Source: Chitinibacter sp. SCUT-21 (GTDB lineage Bacteria; Pseudomonadota; Gammaproteobacteria; Burkholderiales; Chitinibacteraceae). From it: DNA of 64,000 nucleotides. Below the pieces are notes generated by a model. That model saw only the letters and a program-made list of their open reading frames with translations, was not told where the DNA came from and searched no databases. The translations under genes and the position numbers were made by a program. Positions 1-9,431 of the stretch are shown one piece after another; the stretch's first letter is position 1, and each line of letters opens with the position of its first letter. The DNA lies in assembly GCA_041874755.1 (NCBI GenBank), contig CP102611.1:620001-684000 (forward strand), read 5' to 3'.

Positions 1-50
1 TTGCCAATTTGAACCTGACGCGTTTTACGACGAACAATCGGACTAGACAT
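1..50 (-). CDS. ispG: 4-hydroxy-3-methylbut-2-enyl diphosphate synthase (5' fragment)
   Basis: Only the first 16 codons lie inside the window, reading MSSPIVRRKTRQVQIG on the minus strand; the rest lies beyond base 1. This N-terminus and the position 3 bases downstream of rodZ match the common rodZ-ispG order. IspG is the iron-sulfur enzyme of the methylerythritol phosphate route that converts MEcPP to HMBPP. The identification rests on the short N-terminus plus gene order, so it is likely but not proven. Confidence 0.7.
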   Translation of the reverse strand, partial: MSSPIVRRKTRQVQIG

Positions 51-53
51 GAA

Positions 54-923
54 TTATTTCAATTCCAAATTTACGACGTCAGAACCTGGCTTGAGATAGG
101 CACTCAAATCTACAGCCCGACCTTGCAGTGATAATTTTGTTTTAGGAGCATTACCAATTTTGACCGAGAACGGCGCAAGCCCTGTGACACTGCGCTCATA
201 GCCTGGGCGTACAATTTCAGACAACACTTTATTTCCAGCGCTATCTACGATTTGCACCCAGCTATCCGACTCAGTTAAGACAGTTACAGTTTGCTGCCCT
301 GCCACGGCAGAAGCTACACTAGCTTGCGATGCCGCAGCCACCTCAACTTTGGAAGCCACGCTCGCACTTGAAATTGGCGCAGCTGTCACTACTGCGCTGG
401 CCAAGTTTGGCGCAGACGCTTGCTCTAGCACCACAGACGCAGGCACAACCTCCGGCCCAGCATCGGGCAAGGCAACATCAGGCGTGGACGGTTGCTGCAA
501 ATACCAATACACGGCGCCGACACCAATAAAAACACCCACTAGCGCAACGATAACAAATAGCGATGAACTAGATGATTTACTCGGTGTTCGCATATCAGGA
601 AACGAGCGATTAATTTCAACGTTTACCGCTGCAACACTTTCTGTTGCTACATCCTGTGGCAATACACTAGCTAGGTATTCAATGAGTGGGGCTGAATCAA
701 TATCTAACAAGCGGGCGTAGTTACGCACAAAACCACGGATAAATAAATTGCTAGGCAATTCATCAAATGCTTCATGCTCTAATGCTTCAACCTGCCGACG
801 AGCTAGTTTAAGTTGACCTGCAACATCATCAATCGATAAACCGCGTGCTTCACGGGCGGTACGAAGTTGGCGACCAGCCGGTAAAAAAGGGGAATTTGGC
901 TTATTTTGTTGTTCTTCAATCAT
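54..923 (-). CDS. rodZ: RodZ-like cytoskeletal/cell-shape protein
   Basis: A 289-residue protein with the RodZ architecture. It has an N-terminal Xre-type helix-turn-helix (about residues 16-80, containing LRTAREARGLSIDDVAGQLK), one membrane segment (about 122-143), an Ala/Ser/Val-rich periplasmic linker, and a C-terminal DUF4115-type domain (about 210-289, with DSWVQIVDSAGNKV). In model bacteria RodZ couples MreB filaments to the elongation machinery of the cell wall. Its start overlaps the end of the pilW-like gene by 8 bases and ispG starts 3 bases after its stop, so the genes are surely cotranscribed. The helix-turn-helix is used for MreB contact in characterised homologues, though DNA binding has also been proposed. 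Confidence 0.9.
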   Translation of the reverse strand: MIEEQQNKPNSPFLPAGRQLRTAREARGLSIDDVAGQLKLARRQVEALEHEAFDELPSNLFIRGFVRNYARLLDIDSAPLIEYLASVLPQDVATESVAAVNVEINRSFPDMRTPSKSSSSSLFVIVALVGVFIGVGAVYWYLQQPSTPDVALPDAGPEVVPASVVLEQASAPNLASAVVTAAPISSASVASKVEVAAASQASVASAVAGQQTVTVLTESDSWVQIVDSAGNKVLSEIVRPGYERSVTGLAPFSVKIGNAPKTKLSLQGRAVDLSAYLKPGSDVVNLELK

Positions 924-1662
924 ATTGTCCGGTCAAAAGCTTAGTTGCCTCAACTGAGTCAGGATAATTACGCTTCAATTCATTCGCGTAACGCAATTCT
1001 GCCTCTTTATTGCCGATTTTACGTTCAATCCGTACGCCAAGCCAGAGTAATTCTGACGGCGCTTTCGGCAAAGCACGTAATACTTCCATAAAAAGCTGCT
1101 TAGAGCGAGGCAAATCACCCTCACCCAGCAAATACTCCGAAATCTGGAATTTAACAGACAAGTTATTCGTTGCCTGCTTGCTAGCACGATCGAAATACTG
1201 CTTCGCCAAGACCTGATCACCCGCTTTCAGACTGCACCTTGCAGCAGCAATCAGCGTTAAATCGGGTGTTGGGTAAAGTTTATTTGTGAGCACAACTTCA
1301 TAGCGTGCCAAGCCTGCCCTGTACTCCCCGCGCTCGCATAAATAATTACCATAGTTTTGGTTGATATCCGAGTCTTTGGGTGCGGCCTTTACTGCTCGCT
1401 CAAAGTAGGCCCTTCCTGATTGCTCATCCTTGAGCGCTAAATAAGACACTGCCAAAACATTCAATGCCTGGGGATATTCAGACTCTGCTTCAAGGGCTTT
1501 TTTGGCCTCTTCAATAGCAACTGCATAGGCGCCACGACGAAAATACTCTGATGCCAAACTCGTACGGGTCGCTGCTCGCTGCTGGTCTGAGCCACCTTCA
1601 TCATTGGCAAAAGACAACGGAGAAAGCGCCAACATTAAAGCAATCAAGCCGTATTTTTTCAT
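916..1662 (-). CDS. pilW: Type IV pilus biogenesis/stability TPR protein PilW/PilF
   Basis: A 248-residue protein with an N-terminal export signal (MKKYGLIALMLALSPLSFA, cleavage expected after residue 20) followed by tetratricopeptide repeats. Examples are the segments around ASEYFRRGAYAVAIEEAKKAL, ALNVLAVSYLALKD and NQNYGNYLCERGEYRAGLARY. Its place between rlmN and rodZ is the conserved position of PilW (Neisseria) or PilF (Pseudomonas), the pilotin that helps the PilQ secretin reach and assemble in the outer membrane. Unlike those lipoproteins the signal peptide has no lipobox cysteine, so this copy appears to be a soluble periplasmic protein. Overlaps rodZ by 8 bases. Confidence 0.85.
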   Translation of the reverse strand: MKKYGLIALMLALSPLSFANDEGGSDQQRAATRTSLASEYFRRGAYAVAIEEAKKALEAESEYPQALNVLAVSYLALKDEQSGRAYFERAVKAAPKDSDINQNYGNYLCERGEYRAGLARYEVVLTNKLYPTPDLTLIAAARCSLKAGDQVLAKQYFDRASKQATNNLSVKFQISEYLLGEGDLPRSKQLFMEVLRALPKAPSELLWLGVRIERKIGNKEAELRYANELKRNYPDSVEATKLLTGQYD

Positions 1663-1671
1663 TGCAAAGCC

Positions 1672-2796
1672 TTATTTTGGTTGAAACAAAATGGGGCGAG
1701 CCTCAGCCATTTTCTCAGTACGACGGGTTTTATCTAAAACCTGTCCAGCCAATTGGCCACACGCGGCATCAATATCATCGCCACGCGTTTTACGCACCGT
1801 CACGATATAACCAGCCTGAGTCAGAATATCACGGAAGCGAGTAATCGCATCGCGACCTGATCGTGCATAACCCGAATTTGGGAATGGATTAAACGGTATC
1901 AAGTTAAACTTACAAGACACTGAACGAGCCAAATCCACCAACTGGCGCGCATGTTCTGGCTGATCGTTAATCCCTGCCAGCATGACATACTCAAACGTCA
2001 CAAAATCGCGCGGCGCTTTTTCTAAGTATGAATTGCAGGCATTGAGCAATTCTTTCAATGGGTATTTTTTATTAATTGGTACAATTTCATCCCGAATTTT
2101 GTCGTTCGGTGCATGCAAGCTCACCGCCAACGCCACCGGACAGTCTTCACGCAATTTCAATAATTGCGGCACCATCCCTGAAGTTGATAACGTAACGCGG
2201 CGGCGCGACAAGCCATAGGCATTGTCATCGAGCATCAATTTCATTGCTGCGACGACGTTATCGTAGTTTGCCAGCGGCTCACCCATACCCATCATCACAA
2301 CATTGGACACAATGCGCGTATCTTCGTTCACAGCCGTACCCAAGCGGGCTGCATCAAAAGAAAGTCGCTGATTGGCCCACCACAACTGCCCCACAATTTC
2401 TGCCGTACTTAAATTGCGGTTAAAACCTTGGCGCGCGGTCGAACAGAACGTACAGTCCAGCGCACAGCCAACCTGACTCGATACACAGAGCGTGCCGCGA
2501 TCATCCTCAGGAATAAACACTGCTTCTACGCCATTACCCGTTCCCACGTCGAGCAGCCATTTGCGCGTGCCGTCTTGCGCAATTTGCTCGGCCATCATGG
2601 ATGGCGGAGCTACACACGCTTGGTCAGCCAATTTCTGACGAAATGACTTCGCAATATCGCTCATCACGTCAAAATCAGCGGCGCCACGCTGATGAATCCA
2701 CTTGAGCAGCTGCTTGGCACGAAAAGGCTTCTCCCCCATCTGCACCATCAAAGCGCCCAGCTTCTCAGCATCGTAATCCAACAAATTTAATGACAT
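1672..2796 (-). CDS. rlmN: 23S rRNA (adenine2503-C2)/tRNA methyltransferase RlmN
   Basis: A radical-SAM enzyme that methylates A2503 of 23S rRNA and A37 of some tRNAs. The CxxxCxxC cluster motif is present as CALDCTFC, followed by [16 protein letters not shown]. The SAM-binding [12 protein letters not shown] motif and the C-terminal methyl-carrying cysteine (in [13 protein letters not shown]) are also intact. I start it at the ATG at 2796 ([12 protein letters not shown], 374 residues) because a GGAG lies 9 bases upstream; a longer frame reaches back to a TTG touching the ndk stop codon but has no better site. It lies 24 bases downstream of ndk in the same operon. Confidence 0.95.
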   Translation of the reverse strand: MSLNLLDYDAEKLGALMVQMGEKPFRAKQLLKWIHQRGAADFDVMSDIAKSFRQKLADQACVAPPSMMAEQIAQDGTRKWLLDVGTGNGVEAVFIPEDDRGTLCVSSQVGCALDCTFCSTARQGFNRNLSTAEIVGQLWWANQRLSFDAARLGTAVNEDTRIVSNVVMMGMGEPLANYDNVVAAMKLMLDDNAYGLSRRRVTLSTSGMVPQLLKLREDCPVALAVSLHAPNDKIRDEIVPINKKYPLKELLNACNSYLEKAPRDFVTFEYVMLAGINDQPEHARQLVDLARSVSCKFNLIPFNPFPNSGYARSGRDAITRFRDILTQAGYIVTVRKTRGDDIDAACGQLAGQVLDKTRRTEKMAEARPILFQPK

Positions 2797-2820
2797 GATT
2801 GTGTGCTCCGCAACGCTCAA

Positions 2821-3246
2821 TTAAGCGCCGTAAACTTCTGAAGCAGCAAAGAAATAAGCAATTTCAATCGCTGCATTTTCCAAACTATCTGAACCGTGAA
2901 CCGCATTCGCGTCGATGCTAGCAGCAAAGTCAGCGCGGATCGTGCCAGCTGCAGCTTCTTTCGGGTTAGTTGCGCCCATCAATTCACGATTTTTCAACAC
3001 TGCATTCTCGCCTTGCAACACTTGAATCATGACAGGGCCAGAGATCATAAAGTTCACCAAATCATTAAAGAAAGGGCGCTCTTTATGTACCGCGTAGAAG
3101 CCTTCTGCTTCAGCGCGTGACAATTGTTTCATTTTAGCGGCAACAACTTTGAGGCCAGCAGATTCGAAACGGTCGTAAATTTTACCGATTACGTTTTTAC
3201 CTACCGCATCAGGTTTGATAATAGAAATTGTGCGTTCGATCGCCAT
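2821..3246 (-). CDS. ndk: Nucleoside diphosphate kinase
   Basis: A 141-residue protein of standard NDK length, starting [18 protein letters not shown] and carrying the active-site histidine in [12 protein letters not shown]. It transfers phosphate from NTPs to NDPs by a ping-pong phosphohistidine mechanism. The start at 3246 is chosen because GGAG lies 8 bases upstream; the frame runs 22 codons further but with a non-typical N-terminus. It is the first gene of the leftward operon ndk-rlmN-pilW-rodZ-ispG and is divergent from the SPOR gene, so the promoters for both should lie in 3247-3428. Confidence 0.97.
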   Translation of the reverse strand: MAIERTISIIKPDAVGKNVIGKIYDRFESAGLKVVAAKMKQLSRAEAEGFYAVHKERPFFNDLVNFMISGPVMIQVLQGENAVLKNRELMGATNPKEAAAGTIRADFAASIDANAVHGSDSLENAAIEIAYFFAASEVYGA

Positions 3247-3428
3247 TTTTAGTTCTCCAGAGGATTTAATGTTTAGTTTTATCAACAAACATGAAAGATT
3301 ATTGTTGCCCAACGCCTTTTTCAGCTAGCCTTTGCACAGGCTAATTCTAGCCACAGATACACACGCAACCTACAAAGTTTAGGCAAATAGCCGTCCATTA
3401 TAACACTTACAATCGACAAGCAGACAGA

Positions 3429-4160
3429 ATGAGTGAAGGTCTAGACCCGATCCTGCAGCAAAAAGAGCAGCAACAACTTAAAACTCAACTTTTATGGCGC
3501 CTTGGCATCGCCGCCGGCGTAATTGCAGCACTACTTGGCGGCATTGCTTGGCTAGAAAAAAGCCAAGACAGCGGCGAGCCGAATGTGCAAATTCCGCAAA
3601 TCGCCCCAGAACTCAACGCCGGCGAGCCCAGCAGCTTTGCCTCAGCAGCTAGCGCAGCCAGCACAGCAGAACCTAGCCCCACACCAAGCTTAAGCCCTGA
3701 ACCAAGCCCTCTCCCTGAGCCCACCGCCACTCCAAGCAACAATAGCAGTGCAATTCAAAAAATTGAAAACGCTCCAAAATTTACCGCCACACCCACCCCA
3801 AGTATTAAGCCGCAAGCCAGAATAGAGAATATTACCACGGCAATACCCCTAAAGAATCCAAGCCAGAGCACCAAACCTGCGCCGATCACGCCAGCCACAC
3901 AGGCATCATTGCAACAAAATAAAACACCACTCGACTATCCAGCAGCAGTAAATTCTTCTCGCGGCTACAGCGTACAGGCGGGTGTATTTTTACACTCCAA
4001 TAACGCAGAAAAATTACTCGGGCAACTACAGCAGGCGGGCATTCCCGCTTATTTAGAAACCCGCGTACAAATCGGCCCATTTAAAAATAAAGCCGAGGCC
4101 GATGCGGCGGTTAAAAAACTAAAAGCACTTGGCATCACACCCATCGTGAAAACCGAGTAA
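3429..4160 (+). CDS. SPOR-domain membrane protein (FtsN/DedD-like)
   Basis: A 243-residue bitopic protein: short cytoplasmic N-terminus, one membrane helix (about 22-43, LWRLGIAAGVIAALLGGIAW), a long low-complexity periplasmic linker rich in Pro, Ser, Ala and Thr (about 60-175), and a C-terminal SPOR domain (about 178-243, SRGYSVQAGVFLHSNNAEKL to ALGITPIVKTE). SPOR domains bind denuded peptidoglycan glycans at the septum, so a role in cell division is likely. The layout is that of FtsN or DedD, but the sequence does not decide between them. It faces cysS across a shared terminator. Confidence 0.8.
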   Translation: MSEGLDPILQQKEQQQLKTQLLWRLGIAAGVIAALLGGIAWLEKSQDSGEPNVQIPQIAPELNAGEPSSFASAASAASTAEPSPTPSLSPEPSPLPEPTATPSNNSSAIQKIENAPKFTATPTPSIKPQARIENITTAIPLKNPSQSTKPAPITPATQASLQQNKTPLDYPAAVNSSRGYSVQAGVFLHSNNAEKLLGQLQQAGIPAYLETRVQIGPFKNKAEADAAVKKLKALGITPIVKTE

Positions 4161-4165
4161 GCAAT

Positions 4166-4197
4166 AAAAAAACCGCCGATCAACGGCGGTTTTTTTA
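4166..4197. terminator. Bidirectional terminator between SPOR gene and cysS
   Basis: Inverted repeat AACCGCCG (4171-4178) / CGGCGGTT (4184-4191) with a 5-base loop. It is flanked by an A-run on the left (4166-4172) and a T-run on the right (4190-4197), so it can end transcription of both convergent genes, which stop 6 and 22 bases away. Confidence 0.9.
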
Positions 4198-4212
4198 TTT
4201 GAGCAGCAAAGC

Positions 4213-5607
4213 TTAACTACGACGCCAAGTTGTTTCACCGGCCTTATCTTCAAGCACAATCCCCGCCGCGGCCAATTCATCGCGAATGCGATCACCTTCA
4301 GCCCAGTTTTTCGCCGCTCGCGCCTCGCGACGTGCAACGATGGCTGCTTCGATTTTTTCCGCGGTCCATTCACCCTCGCTACCCACATCAGCCTGCAAAA
4401 AGGCTTGTGGATCACGCTGCAACAGACCTAGCACGGCGCCCAAAGCTTTCAGTAAACCAGCTTTTTGCGCGCCCAACTCAGTGCCCGCGTGTTTATTGGC
4501 CTCCGCAGCCAATTCAAACAACACCGCCACCGCTTCTGACGTTGCAAAATCGTCGTCCATTGCCGCTTTAAAGCGAGCAGCCAGCGGATCGTTCCAATCA
4601 ATTTCCACTGCCGCAGGCGGCACTGTTTTCAGCGCGGTATACAAACGCGTTAATGCACTTTTCGCGTCGTTCAAATGCACGTCGCTGTAGTTCAGCGGGC
4701 TGCGATAATGCGCTCGCGCAATAAAGAAACGCAGCACTTCAGCGTCAAACTTTTTCAGTACGTCACGAATAATGAAGAAATTGCCGAGGCTTTTCGACAT
4801 CTTCTCGTTATCGACATTAATAAAACCGTTATGCAGCCAATAATTCACATACTGCTTGCCGTGCGCACCTTCCGATTGTGCAATCTCGTTTTCATGGTGC
4901 GGAAACTGCAAATCTTCCCCGCCGCCGTGAATATCAAAATGCTCACCCAAATGGTGGCAAGACATCGCCGAGCATTCGATATGCCAACCCGGACGACCTT
5001 TGCCCCATGGCGAATCCCATTTCACTTCGGCCGGCTCGTCTTCTTTGGATGCTTTCCACAGCACAAAGTCGCGCGGGTCGCGTTTATTTGGGTCGACTTC
5101 GACGCGCTCGCCAGCGCGCTGCTCGTCAAAATCTTTGCGCGACAATTTGCCGTAGCCGTCAAAGCTCTTCACCGAGTAATACACATCACCACTGGGCGCG
5201 TGATACGCCAAGCCTTTATCAAACAATTTGCCGATAATCGCTTGCATACCACCGACGTGATCGGTGGCGCGCGGTTCGTGATTAGGGCGCTCGATCCCCA
5301 GCGCGTCAAAATCAGCGTTCATTGCGTCAATAAAACGCGAAGTCAGGCTTTGGATTGATTCGCCGTTTTCCAGCGCGCGCTTGATAATTTTGTCGTCAAT
5401 ATCGGTGATATTGCGCACGTGGTTCACGTGATAACCACTCTCGCGCAACCAACGCGCAACCAGATCAAACACCACCACCATCCGCGCGTGCCCGATGTGA
5501 CAGTAGTCGTAGACGGTAATCCCGCAGACGTACATATTCACATGGCCAGGTGTAATGGGTTTGAAGACCTGCTTTTCGCGAGTCAGAGAGTTATGCAATG
5601 TCAGCAT
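4213..5607 (-). CDS. cysS: Cysteinyl-tRNA synthetase
   Basis: A 464-residue class I aminoacyl-tRNA synthetase, normal length for CysRS. The HIGH signature appears in [10 protein letters not shown] and the KMSKS signature in [13 protein letters not shown]. The zinc-site residues are visible in [20 protein letters not shown] and the [10 protein letters not shown] segment that lies on the Cys-binding zinc. The C-terminal region ([18 protein letters not shown] onward) is the anticodon-binding domain. It charges tRNA-Cys. The gene is transcribed leftward and alone, divergent from the trp operon. Confidence 0.97.
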   Translation of the reverse strand: MLTLHNSLTREKQVFKPITPGHVNMYVCGITVYDYCHIGHARMVVVFDLVARWLRESGYHVNHVRNITDIDDKIIKRALENGESIQSLTSRFIDAMNADFDALGIERPNHEPRATDHVGGMQAIIGKLFDKGLAYHAPSGDVYYSVKSFDGYGKLSRKDFDEQRAGERVEVDPNKRDPRDFVLWKASKEDEPAEVKWDSPWGKGRPGWHIECSAMSCHHLGEHFDIHGGGEDLQFPHHENEIAQSEGAHGKQYVNYWLHNGFINVDNEKMSKSLGNFFIIRDVLKKFDAEVLRFFIARAHYRSPLNYSDVHLNDAKSALTRLYTALKTVPPAAVEIDWNDPLAARFKAAMDDDFATSEAVAVLFELAAEANKHAGTELGAQKAGLLKALGAVLGLLQRDPQAFLQADVGSEGEWTAEKIEAAIVARREARAAKNWAEGDRIRDELAAAGIVLEDKAGETTWRRS

Positions 5608-5718
5608 CGTGAGTCCACTTATATTTGCAGCAAAAATGACATTCTACCAAAGCTGTCAAGTTTGCTTGTAATTAAAGTCGCCCAAAACACCAGAAATTCG
5701 GGAAAATCGTTAGATTCA

Positions 5719-5747
5719 TTGACGCTCTAAGCGGCTTGCAGCACAAT
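5719..5747 (+). promoter_or_regulatory. Predicted sigma-70 promoter of the trp operon
   Basis: TTGACG (5719-5724) as -35, a 17-base spacer, and CACAAT (5742-5747) as a weak -10. A start near 5754 would give an untranslated leader of about 30 bases before the trp leader peptide. This is a consensus match by eye, supported by its position. Confidence 0.5.
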
Positions 5748-5782
5748 CGATGCTGTTTTTGCAAACTTCAATAGAACAAATC

Positions 5783-5833
5783 ATGGCATTTCACTCCGCA
5801 GAAATCTGGCTTGAATGGCGATGGCGTCGCTGA
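5783..5833 (+). CDS. trpL: trp operon leader peptide
   Basis: A 16-codon open frame reading MAFHSAEIWLEWRWRR then TGA. Three of the last eight codons are TGG (at 5807, 5816 and 5822), an enrichment expected only for a Trp-sensing leader. It sits 45 bases upstream of trpE and 36 bases after the predicted -10, and its last codons run into the arm of a hairpin that ends in a T-run. No strong Shine-Dalgarno is seen before the ATG, which is the main weakness. The role is to make the ribosome stall when charged tRNA-Trp is scarce. Confidence 0.75.
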   Translation: MAFHSAEIWLEWRWRR

Positions 5834-5857
5834 AATCGCGCCCAAACGCCCTTTTTT
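5817..5857 (+). promoter_or_regulatory. Predicted trp attenuator (mutually exclusive hairpins with T-run)
   Basis: GGCGT (5823-5827) can pair with ACGCC (5846-5850), directly followed by CTTTTTTC (5851-5858), a terminator-like form. GCGAT (5818-5822) can instead pair with ATCGC (5835-5839), trapping the left terminator arm in its loop. Both use bases inside the Trp codons of the leader peptide, so ribosome position should choose between them. The stems are short (5 bp each) and other pairings exist, e.g. GGCG with CGCC at 5839-5842; the exact fold needs calculation. Confidence 0.55.
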
Positions 5858-5877
5858 CATACCAAACGGAGTAAACC

Positions 5878-7347
5878 ATGATTTCGCGCACCGAATTTGC
5901 AGACCTTGCAGCGCAAGGCTACAACCGCATTCCTTTGATTTCCGAGCTATTTGCTGACCTTGATACGCCGCTATCAGTGTATTTAAAGCTCGCCAATCGC
6001 CCCTATTCTTACCTGCTTGAATCCGTCGTCGGCGGCGAACGTTTTGGCCGCTATTCATTCATCGGCCTGCCAGCCCGCACCCGCATCAAAGTCTGTGGCA
6101 ATCGCACCGAGTTGATTCACGACGATCAAGTCATCGAAACGCACGATGGCAACCCGCTCGACTTCATCGAAGCCTATCAAGCACGTTTTAAAGCTCCGCC
6201 CACCAAAGGTCTGCCGCGTTTTATGGGCGGATTAGTCGGCTATTTTGGTTACGAAACCATTCGCTATATTGAGCGCAAACTGGCTGAGTGCCCGAAACCC
6301 GATCCAATCGGCGCGCCTGATATTCAGCTATTGTTGTCTGAAGAAATAGTCGTCGTCGATAACCTTTCTGGCAAGTTGTATCTTGTTGTGTACGCAGACC
6401 CGAGCAATGAGAATGCCTTTGATGTGGCCGAAGCGCGTTTGCTTGAACTACGGATGAAACTGCGCGAACCAGCGCAAATCCCGTTCTCACTGCCTGTTGC
6501 TAGCGCTGGTGCACCCGTTTCAGAATTTGGCGAGCAGCCATTTAAAGATGCAGTCCTGAAAGCCAAGGAATACATCAAAGACGGCGACGTGATGCAAGTG
6601 GTGCTGGCGCAGCGTATGAGCGCACCGTTTGCCGCTTCGCCAATGTCGTTGTATCGCTCGCTGCGCAGCATTAATCCGTCGCCGTATATGTTCTATTACG
6701 ATTTTGGCGATATGCACATCGTTGGCGCGTCACCAGAAATCTTGGTTCGCCTAGAGGACGATACTGTGACTGTGCGCCCAATTGCTGGCACGCGCCCACG
6801 CGGCAAAGATCGCGCAGAAGATTTGGCACTAGAAACAGAGCTACTGGCTGATGAAAAAGAAATCGCCGAACATGTGATGTTAATTGATTTGGGCCGCAAC
6901 GATGCAGGCCGCGTCGCGCAAACGGGCTCGGTGAAATTGGTCGATAAAATGGTCGTTGAGCGCTACTCGCACGTGATGCACATCGTGTCTAGCGTGGAAG
7001 GCAAACTCAAACCGCAGCAAACCGCGATTGATGTACTGAAAGCCACCTTCCCAGCGGGCACGGTATCGGGCGCGCCAAAAGTACGCGCAATGGAAATCAT
7101 CGACGAGCTTGAACCGACCAAACGCGGCGTGTATTCGGGCGCGGTTGGTTACCTTGGGTTTAACGGCGATATGGACGTCGCGATTGCACTGCGCACTGCC
7201 GTAGTTAAAAACGAAACGCTGTATATGCAAGCCGGTGCTGGCATTGTTGCCGATTCAGTACCGCAAAGCGAGTGGCAAGAAACGCTCAACAAAGCCCGCG
7301 CCGTATTGCGCGCCGCCGAACTTGCCAGCCAAGGTCTGGACGCTTAA
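5878..7347 (+). CDS. trpE: Anthranilate synthase component I
   Basis: A 489-residue chorismate-using enzyme of normal length. With the TrpG amidotransferase it makes anthranilate from chorismate and glutamine, the first step of tryptophan synthesis. The N-terminal LLES feedback motif for Trp binding is present ([17 protein letters not shown]). The C-terminal chorismate-binding core includes [55 protein letters not shown] and [16 protein letters not shown] lies 7 bases before the ATG. First structural gene of the operon; probably regulated by the attenuator and by Trp feedback. Confidence 0.97.
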   Translation: MISRTEFADLAAQGYNRIPLISELFADLDTPLSVYLKLANRPYSYLLESVVGGERFGRYSFIGLPARTRIKVCGNRTELIHDDQVIETHDGNPLDFIEAYQARFKAPPTKGLPRFMGGLVGYFGYETIRYIERKLAECPKPDPIGAPDIQLLLSEEIVVVDNLSGKLYLVVYADPSNENAFDVAEARLLELRMKLREPAQIPFSLPVASAGAPVSEFGEQPFKDAVLKAKEYIKDGDVMQVVLAQRMSAPFAASPMSLYRSLRSINPSPYMFYYDFGDMHIVGASPEILVRLEDDTVTVRPIAGTRPRGKDRAEDLALETELLADEKEIAEHVMLIDLGRNDAGRVAQTGSVKLVDKMVVERYSHVMHIVSSVEGKLKPQQTAIDVLKATFPAGTVSGAPKVRAMEIIDELEPTKRGVYSGAVGYLGFNGDMDVAIALRTAVVKNETLYMQAGAGIVADSVPQSEWQETLNKARAVLRAAELASQGLDA

Positions 7348-7383
7348 GCGCCCACCTTCGCCACCTGCGACAAAGGAATAATC

Positions 7384-7953
7384 ATGCTTTTAATGATCGA
7401 CAATTACGATAGTTTTACCTACAACCTAGTGCAATATTTTGGCGAACTTGGCCAAGACGTGCACGTGCATCGCAACGATGAAATCAGCATTGAGCAAATC
7501 GAAGCGCTAAATCCGAAATACCTCGTGATTTCACCGGGCCCATGCTCACCGCTTGAAGCGGGCATCTCGGTGCCAGCGATCAAGCATTTCGCAGGCAAAC
7601 TGCCGATTATGGGTGTGTGCTTGGGGCATCAATCGATTGGCGAAGCATTTGGCGGCAAGATCATCCACGCTAAAACGCTAATGCATGGCAAGGTATCGCC
7701 CGTTATCCATAATGATATCGGGATGTTCAAAGACATACCCTCCCCTGTGACAGTTACGCGTTATCACTCGCTAGCGATTGAGCGCGAATCATTACCTGAT
7801 TGCCTTGAAGTCACCGCATGGACGGAAGATGGCGAAATCATGGGCGTGCGCCACAAAACGCTGGCGATCGAGGGCGTGCAATTTCACCCCGAATCGATCC
7901 TGACCGAACACGGGCATAAAATGCTCGAGAATTTCCTAAAAGAATGGGCGTAA
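7384..7953 (+). CDS. trpG: Anthranilate synthase component II (glutamine amidotransferase)
   Basis: A 189-residue class I glutamine amidotransferase that supplies ammonia to TrpE. The nucleophile is Cys79 in [16 protein letters not shown], with the His/Glu pair in [14 protein letters not shown]; the [11 protein letters not shown] oxyanion segment is also visible. Length is typical. The ATG at 7384 lies 36 bases after trpE. In many proteobacteria this subunit is shared with 4-amino-4-deoxychorismate synthase for folate; I see no second copy in the window, so that sharing is possible but unproven. Confidence 0.96.
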   Translation: MLLMIDNYDSFTYNLVQYFGELGQDVHVHRNDEISIEQIEALNPKYLVISPGPCSPLEAGISVPAIKHFAGKLPIMGVCLGHQSIGEAFGGKIIHAKTLMHGKVSPVIHNDIGMFKDIPSPVTVTRYHSLAIERESLPDCLEVTAWTEDGEIMGVRHKTLAIEGVQFHPESILTEHGHKMLENFLKEWA

Positions 7954-7963
7954 AGCCAGCCCC

Positions 7964-7984
7964 AAGCCGACCCTAGGTCGGCTT
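7964..7984 (+). repeat. Intercistronic hairpin between trpG and trpD
   Basis: Perfect 9-bp inverted repeat AAGCCGACC (7964-7972) / GGTCGGCTT (7976-7984) with a 3-base loop, lying between the trpG stop and the trpD start. Only CTTT follows, so it is more likely an mRNA stability or processing element, or a partial terminator, than a full stop. Confidence 0.6.
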
Positions 7985-8016
7985 CTTTACGACCTGAGAT
8001 AAAACAAGGAATTACG

Positions 8017-9048
8017 ATGATTACCATTCAAGCCGCACTGAACCGCCTGATCGACAATAACGAGCTGTTTTACGACGAAATGCTGCATCTGATGCGCCAG
8101 ATTATGTCGGGCGAAATGACGCAGGCGCAAATCGCTGCACTACTAATCGGCCTGCGCACCAAGGTAGAAAGCGTGTCAGAAATCGCCGCCGCCGCCACCG
8201 TGATGCGCGAATTTTCGACCAAAGTAGCAGTACAAGATCGCAGCCATCTGGTCGACACCTGTGGCACCGGCGGCGATGGCGCGCATACGTTCAATATCTC
8301 CACCTGCTCGGCCTTTGTCGCAGCTGCAGCAGGCGCGAAAGTGGCCAAACACGGCGGTCGTTCAGTGTCGTCTAGCTCTGGCTCAGCCGATGTGCTCGAA
8401 GCGTTTGGCGTGAATCTCAATCTATCTGCCGAGCAAGTCGGGCAGTGTATCGACGAAGTCGGCCTGGGCTTTATGTTCGCGCCAAATCACCACAGCGCGA
8501 TGAAATACGTCGCACCGGTGCGTAAAGAGCTGGGTGTGCGCACGATTTTCAACATCCTCGGGCCGCTGACCAATCCGGCTGGCGCGGATAATCAAGTGAT
8601 GGGTGTCTTCCACCCAGATCTAGTGGGTATACAAGCGCGCGTCTTAAAGCAATTGGGCTCCAAGCATATACTCATCGTGCATGGTAAAGACGGCATGGAC
8701 GAAATTTCGATTAGCACGCCAACGCTCATTGCCGAATTAAAAGACGGCGACATCATTGAATACGAATTCGATCCACGTGAATTGGGCTTTGAGCTGGCCG
8801 ACATCAAAACACTGCATGCGAGCAACGCTGCAGAATCGAAAGCCATTATCGAAGGCATCTTGAACGGCTCGCTGACTGGCCCATGCCGCGACATCGTACT
8901 GCTGAATGCTGGTGCCGCGATTTACGCCGCCAACTTGGCGGTAACACTGGAAGACGGCATCAACGCCGCGCACGAAGCACTGGCCAGCGGCGCGGCTAAA
9001 GCCAAACTCGACGCGCTCGTTGCTTTCACGCAGGGCCTCGCCAAGTAA
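8017..9048 (+). CDS. trpD: Anthranilate phosphoribosyltransferase
   Basis: A 343-residue enzyme that joins anthranilate to PRPP, giving phosphoribosyl-anthranilate. Family motifs are complete: [17 protein letters not shown] (PRPP binding), [21 protein letters not shown], and the anthranilate/PRPP-site region [21 protein letters not shown] with [21 protein letters not shown] precedes the ATG. Its TAA stop shares a base with the ATG of the following GFA-family gene (TAATG), implying translational coupling. Confidence 0.97.
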   Translation: MITIQAALNRLIDNNELFYDEMLHLMRQIMSGEMTQAQIAALLIGLRTKVESVSEIAAAATVMREFSTKVAVQDRSHLVDTCGTGGDGAHTFNISTCSAFVAAAAGAKVAKHGGRSVSSSSGSADVLEAFGVNLNLSAEQVGQCIDEVGLGFMFAPNHHSAMKYVAPVRKELGVRTIFNILGPLTNPAGADNQVMGVFHPDLVGIQARVLKQLGSKHILIVHGKDGMDEISISTPTLIAELKDGDIIEYEFDPRELGFELADIKTLHASNAAESKAIIEGILNGSLTGPCRDIVLLNAGAAIYAANLAVTLEDGINAAHEALASGAAKAKLDALVAFTQGLAK

Positions 9049-9410
9049 TGGGCACGCCACGCACCTACCGCGGCAGCTGCCACTGTGGCGCAGTCAAATT
9101 TCGCATCAGCTCACCCGAAATCACCTCGGGCGTGCGCTGCAATTGCTCGATCTGCCAGCGCAAAGGTGCGCTGATGACGCCGCATGTGTATTCACCGAAA
9201 GAATTGGTGATTGAATCGGGCGCGGACCAGTTGAGCGTCTACCAATTTGGCACCGAAGTGGCAAAACATTATTTCTGCAAGGTGTGCGGGATTTATCCAT
9301 TCCACCAAACCATGCGCAAAGTCGGTTACTACCGCGTCAATATCGGCTGTCTAGATGGCGTTGAGCCCCTTGAATTGCCGCAGGATGTGTTTGATGGGCG
9401 CAGTATTTAA
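9048..9410 (+). CDS. GFA (CENP-V/glutathione-dependent formaldehyde-activating) family protein
   Basis: A 120-residue zinc-binding protein of the GFA/CENP-V fold. The zinc ligands are clear: GSCHCGAVKF near the N-terminus, RCNCSICQRKGA at about 30-41, and FCKVCGIYPFHQ at about 79-90. The founding member was described as speeding the reaction of formaldehyde with glutathione, but that activity is disputed and most relatives have no known substrate. Its placement is odd: it starts inside the trpD stop codon and sits 21 bases before trpC, so it is expressed as part of the trp operon. A link to tryptophan synthesis is only an inference from position. Confidence 0.85.
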   Translation: MGTPRTYRGSCHCGAVKFRISSPEITSGVRCNCSICQRKGALMTPHVYSPKELVIESGADQLSVYQFGTEVAKHYFCKVCGIYPFHQTMRKVGYYRVNIGCLDGVEPLELPQDVFDGRSI

Positions 9411-9431
9411 AATTAATTTTGAGCAACGAAT

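Noticed and set aside
4675..5358. Plus-strand 227-residue frame opposite cysS
   Set aside because: It lies wholly inside the well-supported cysS gene and its translation has no domain features; it is an antisense shadow.
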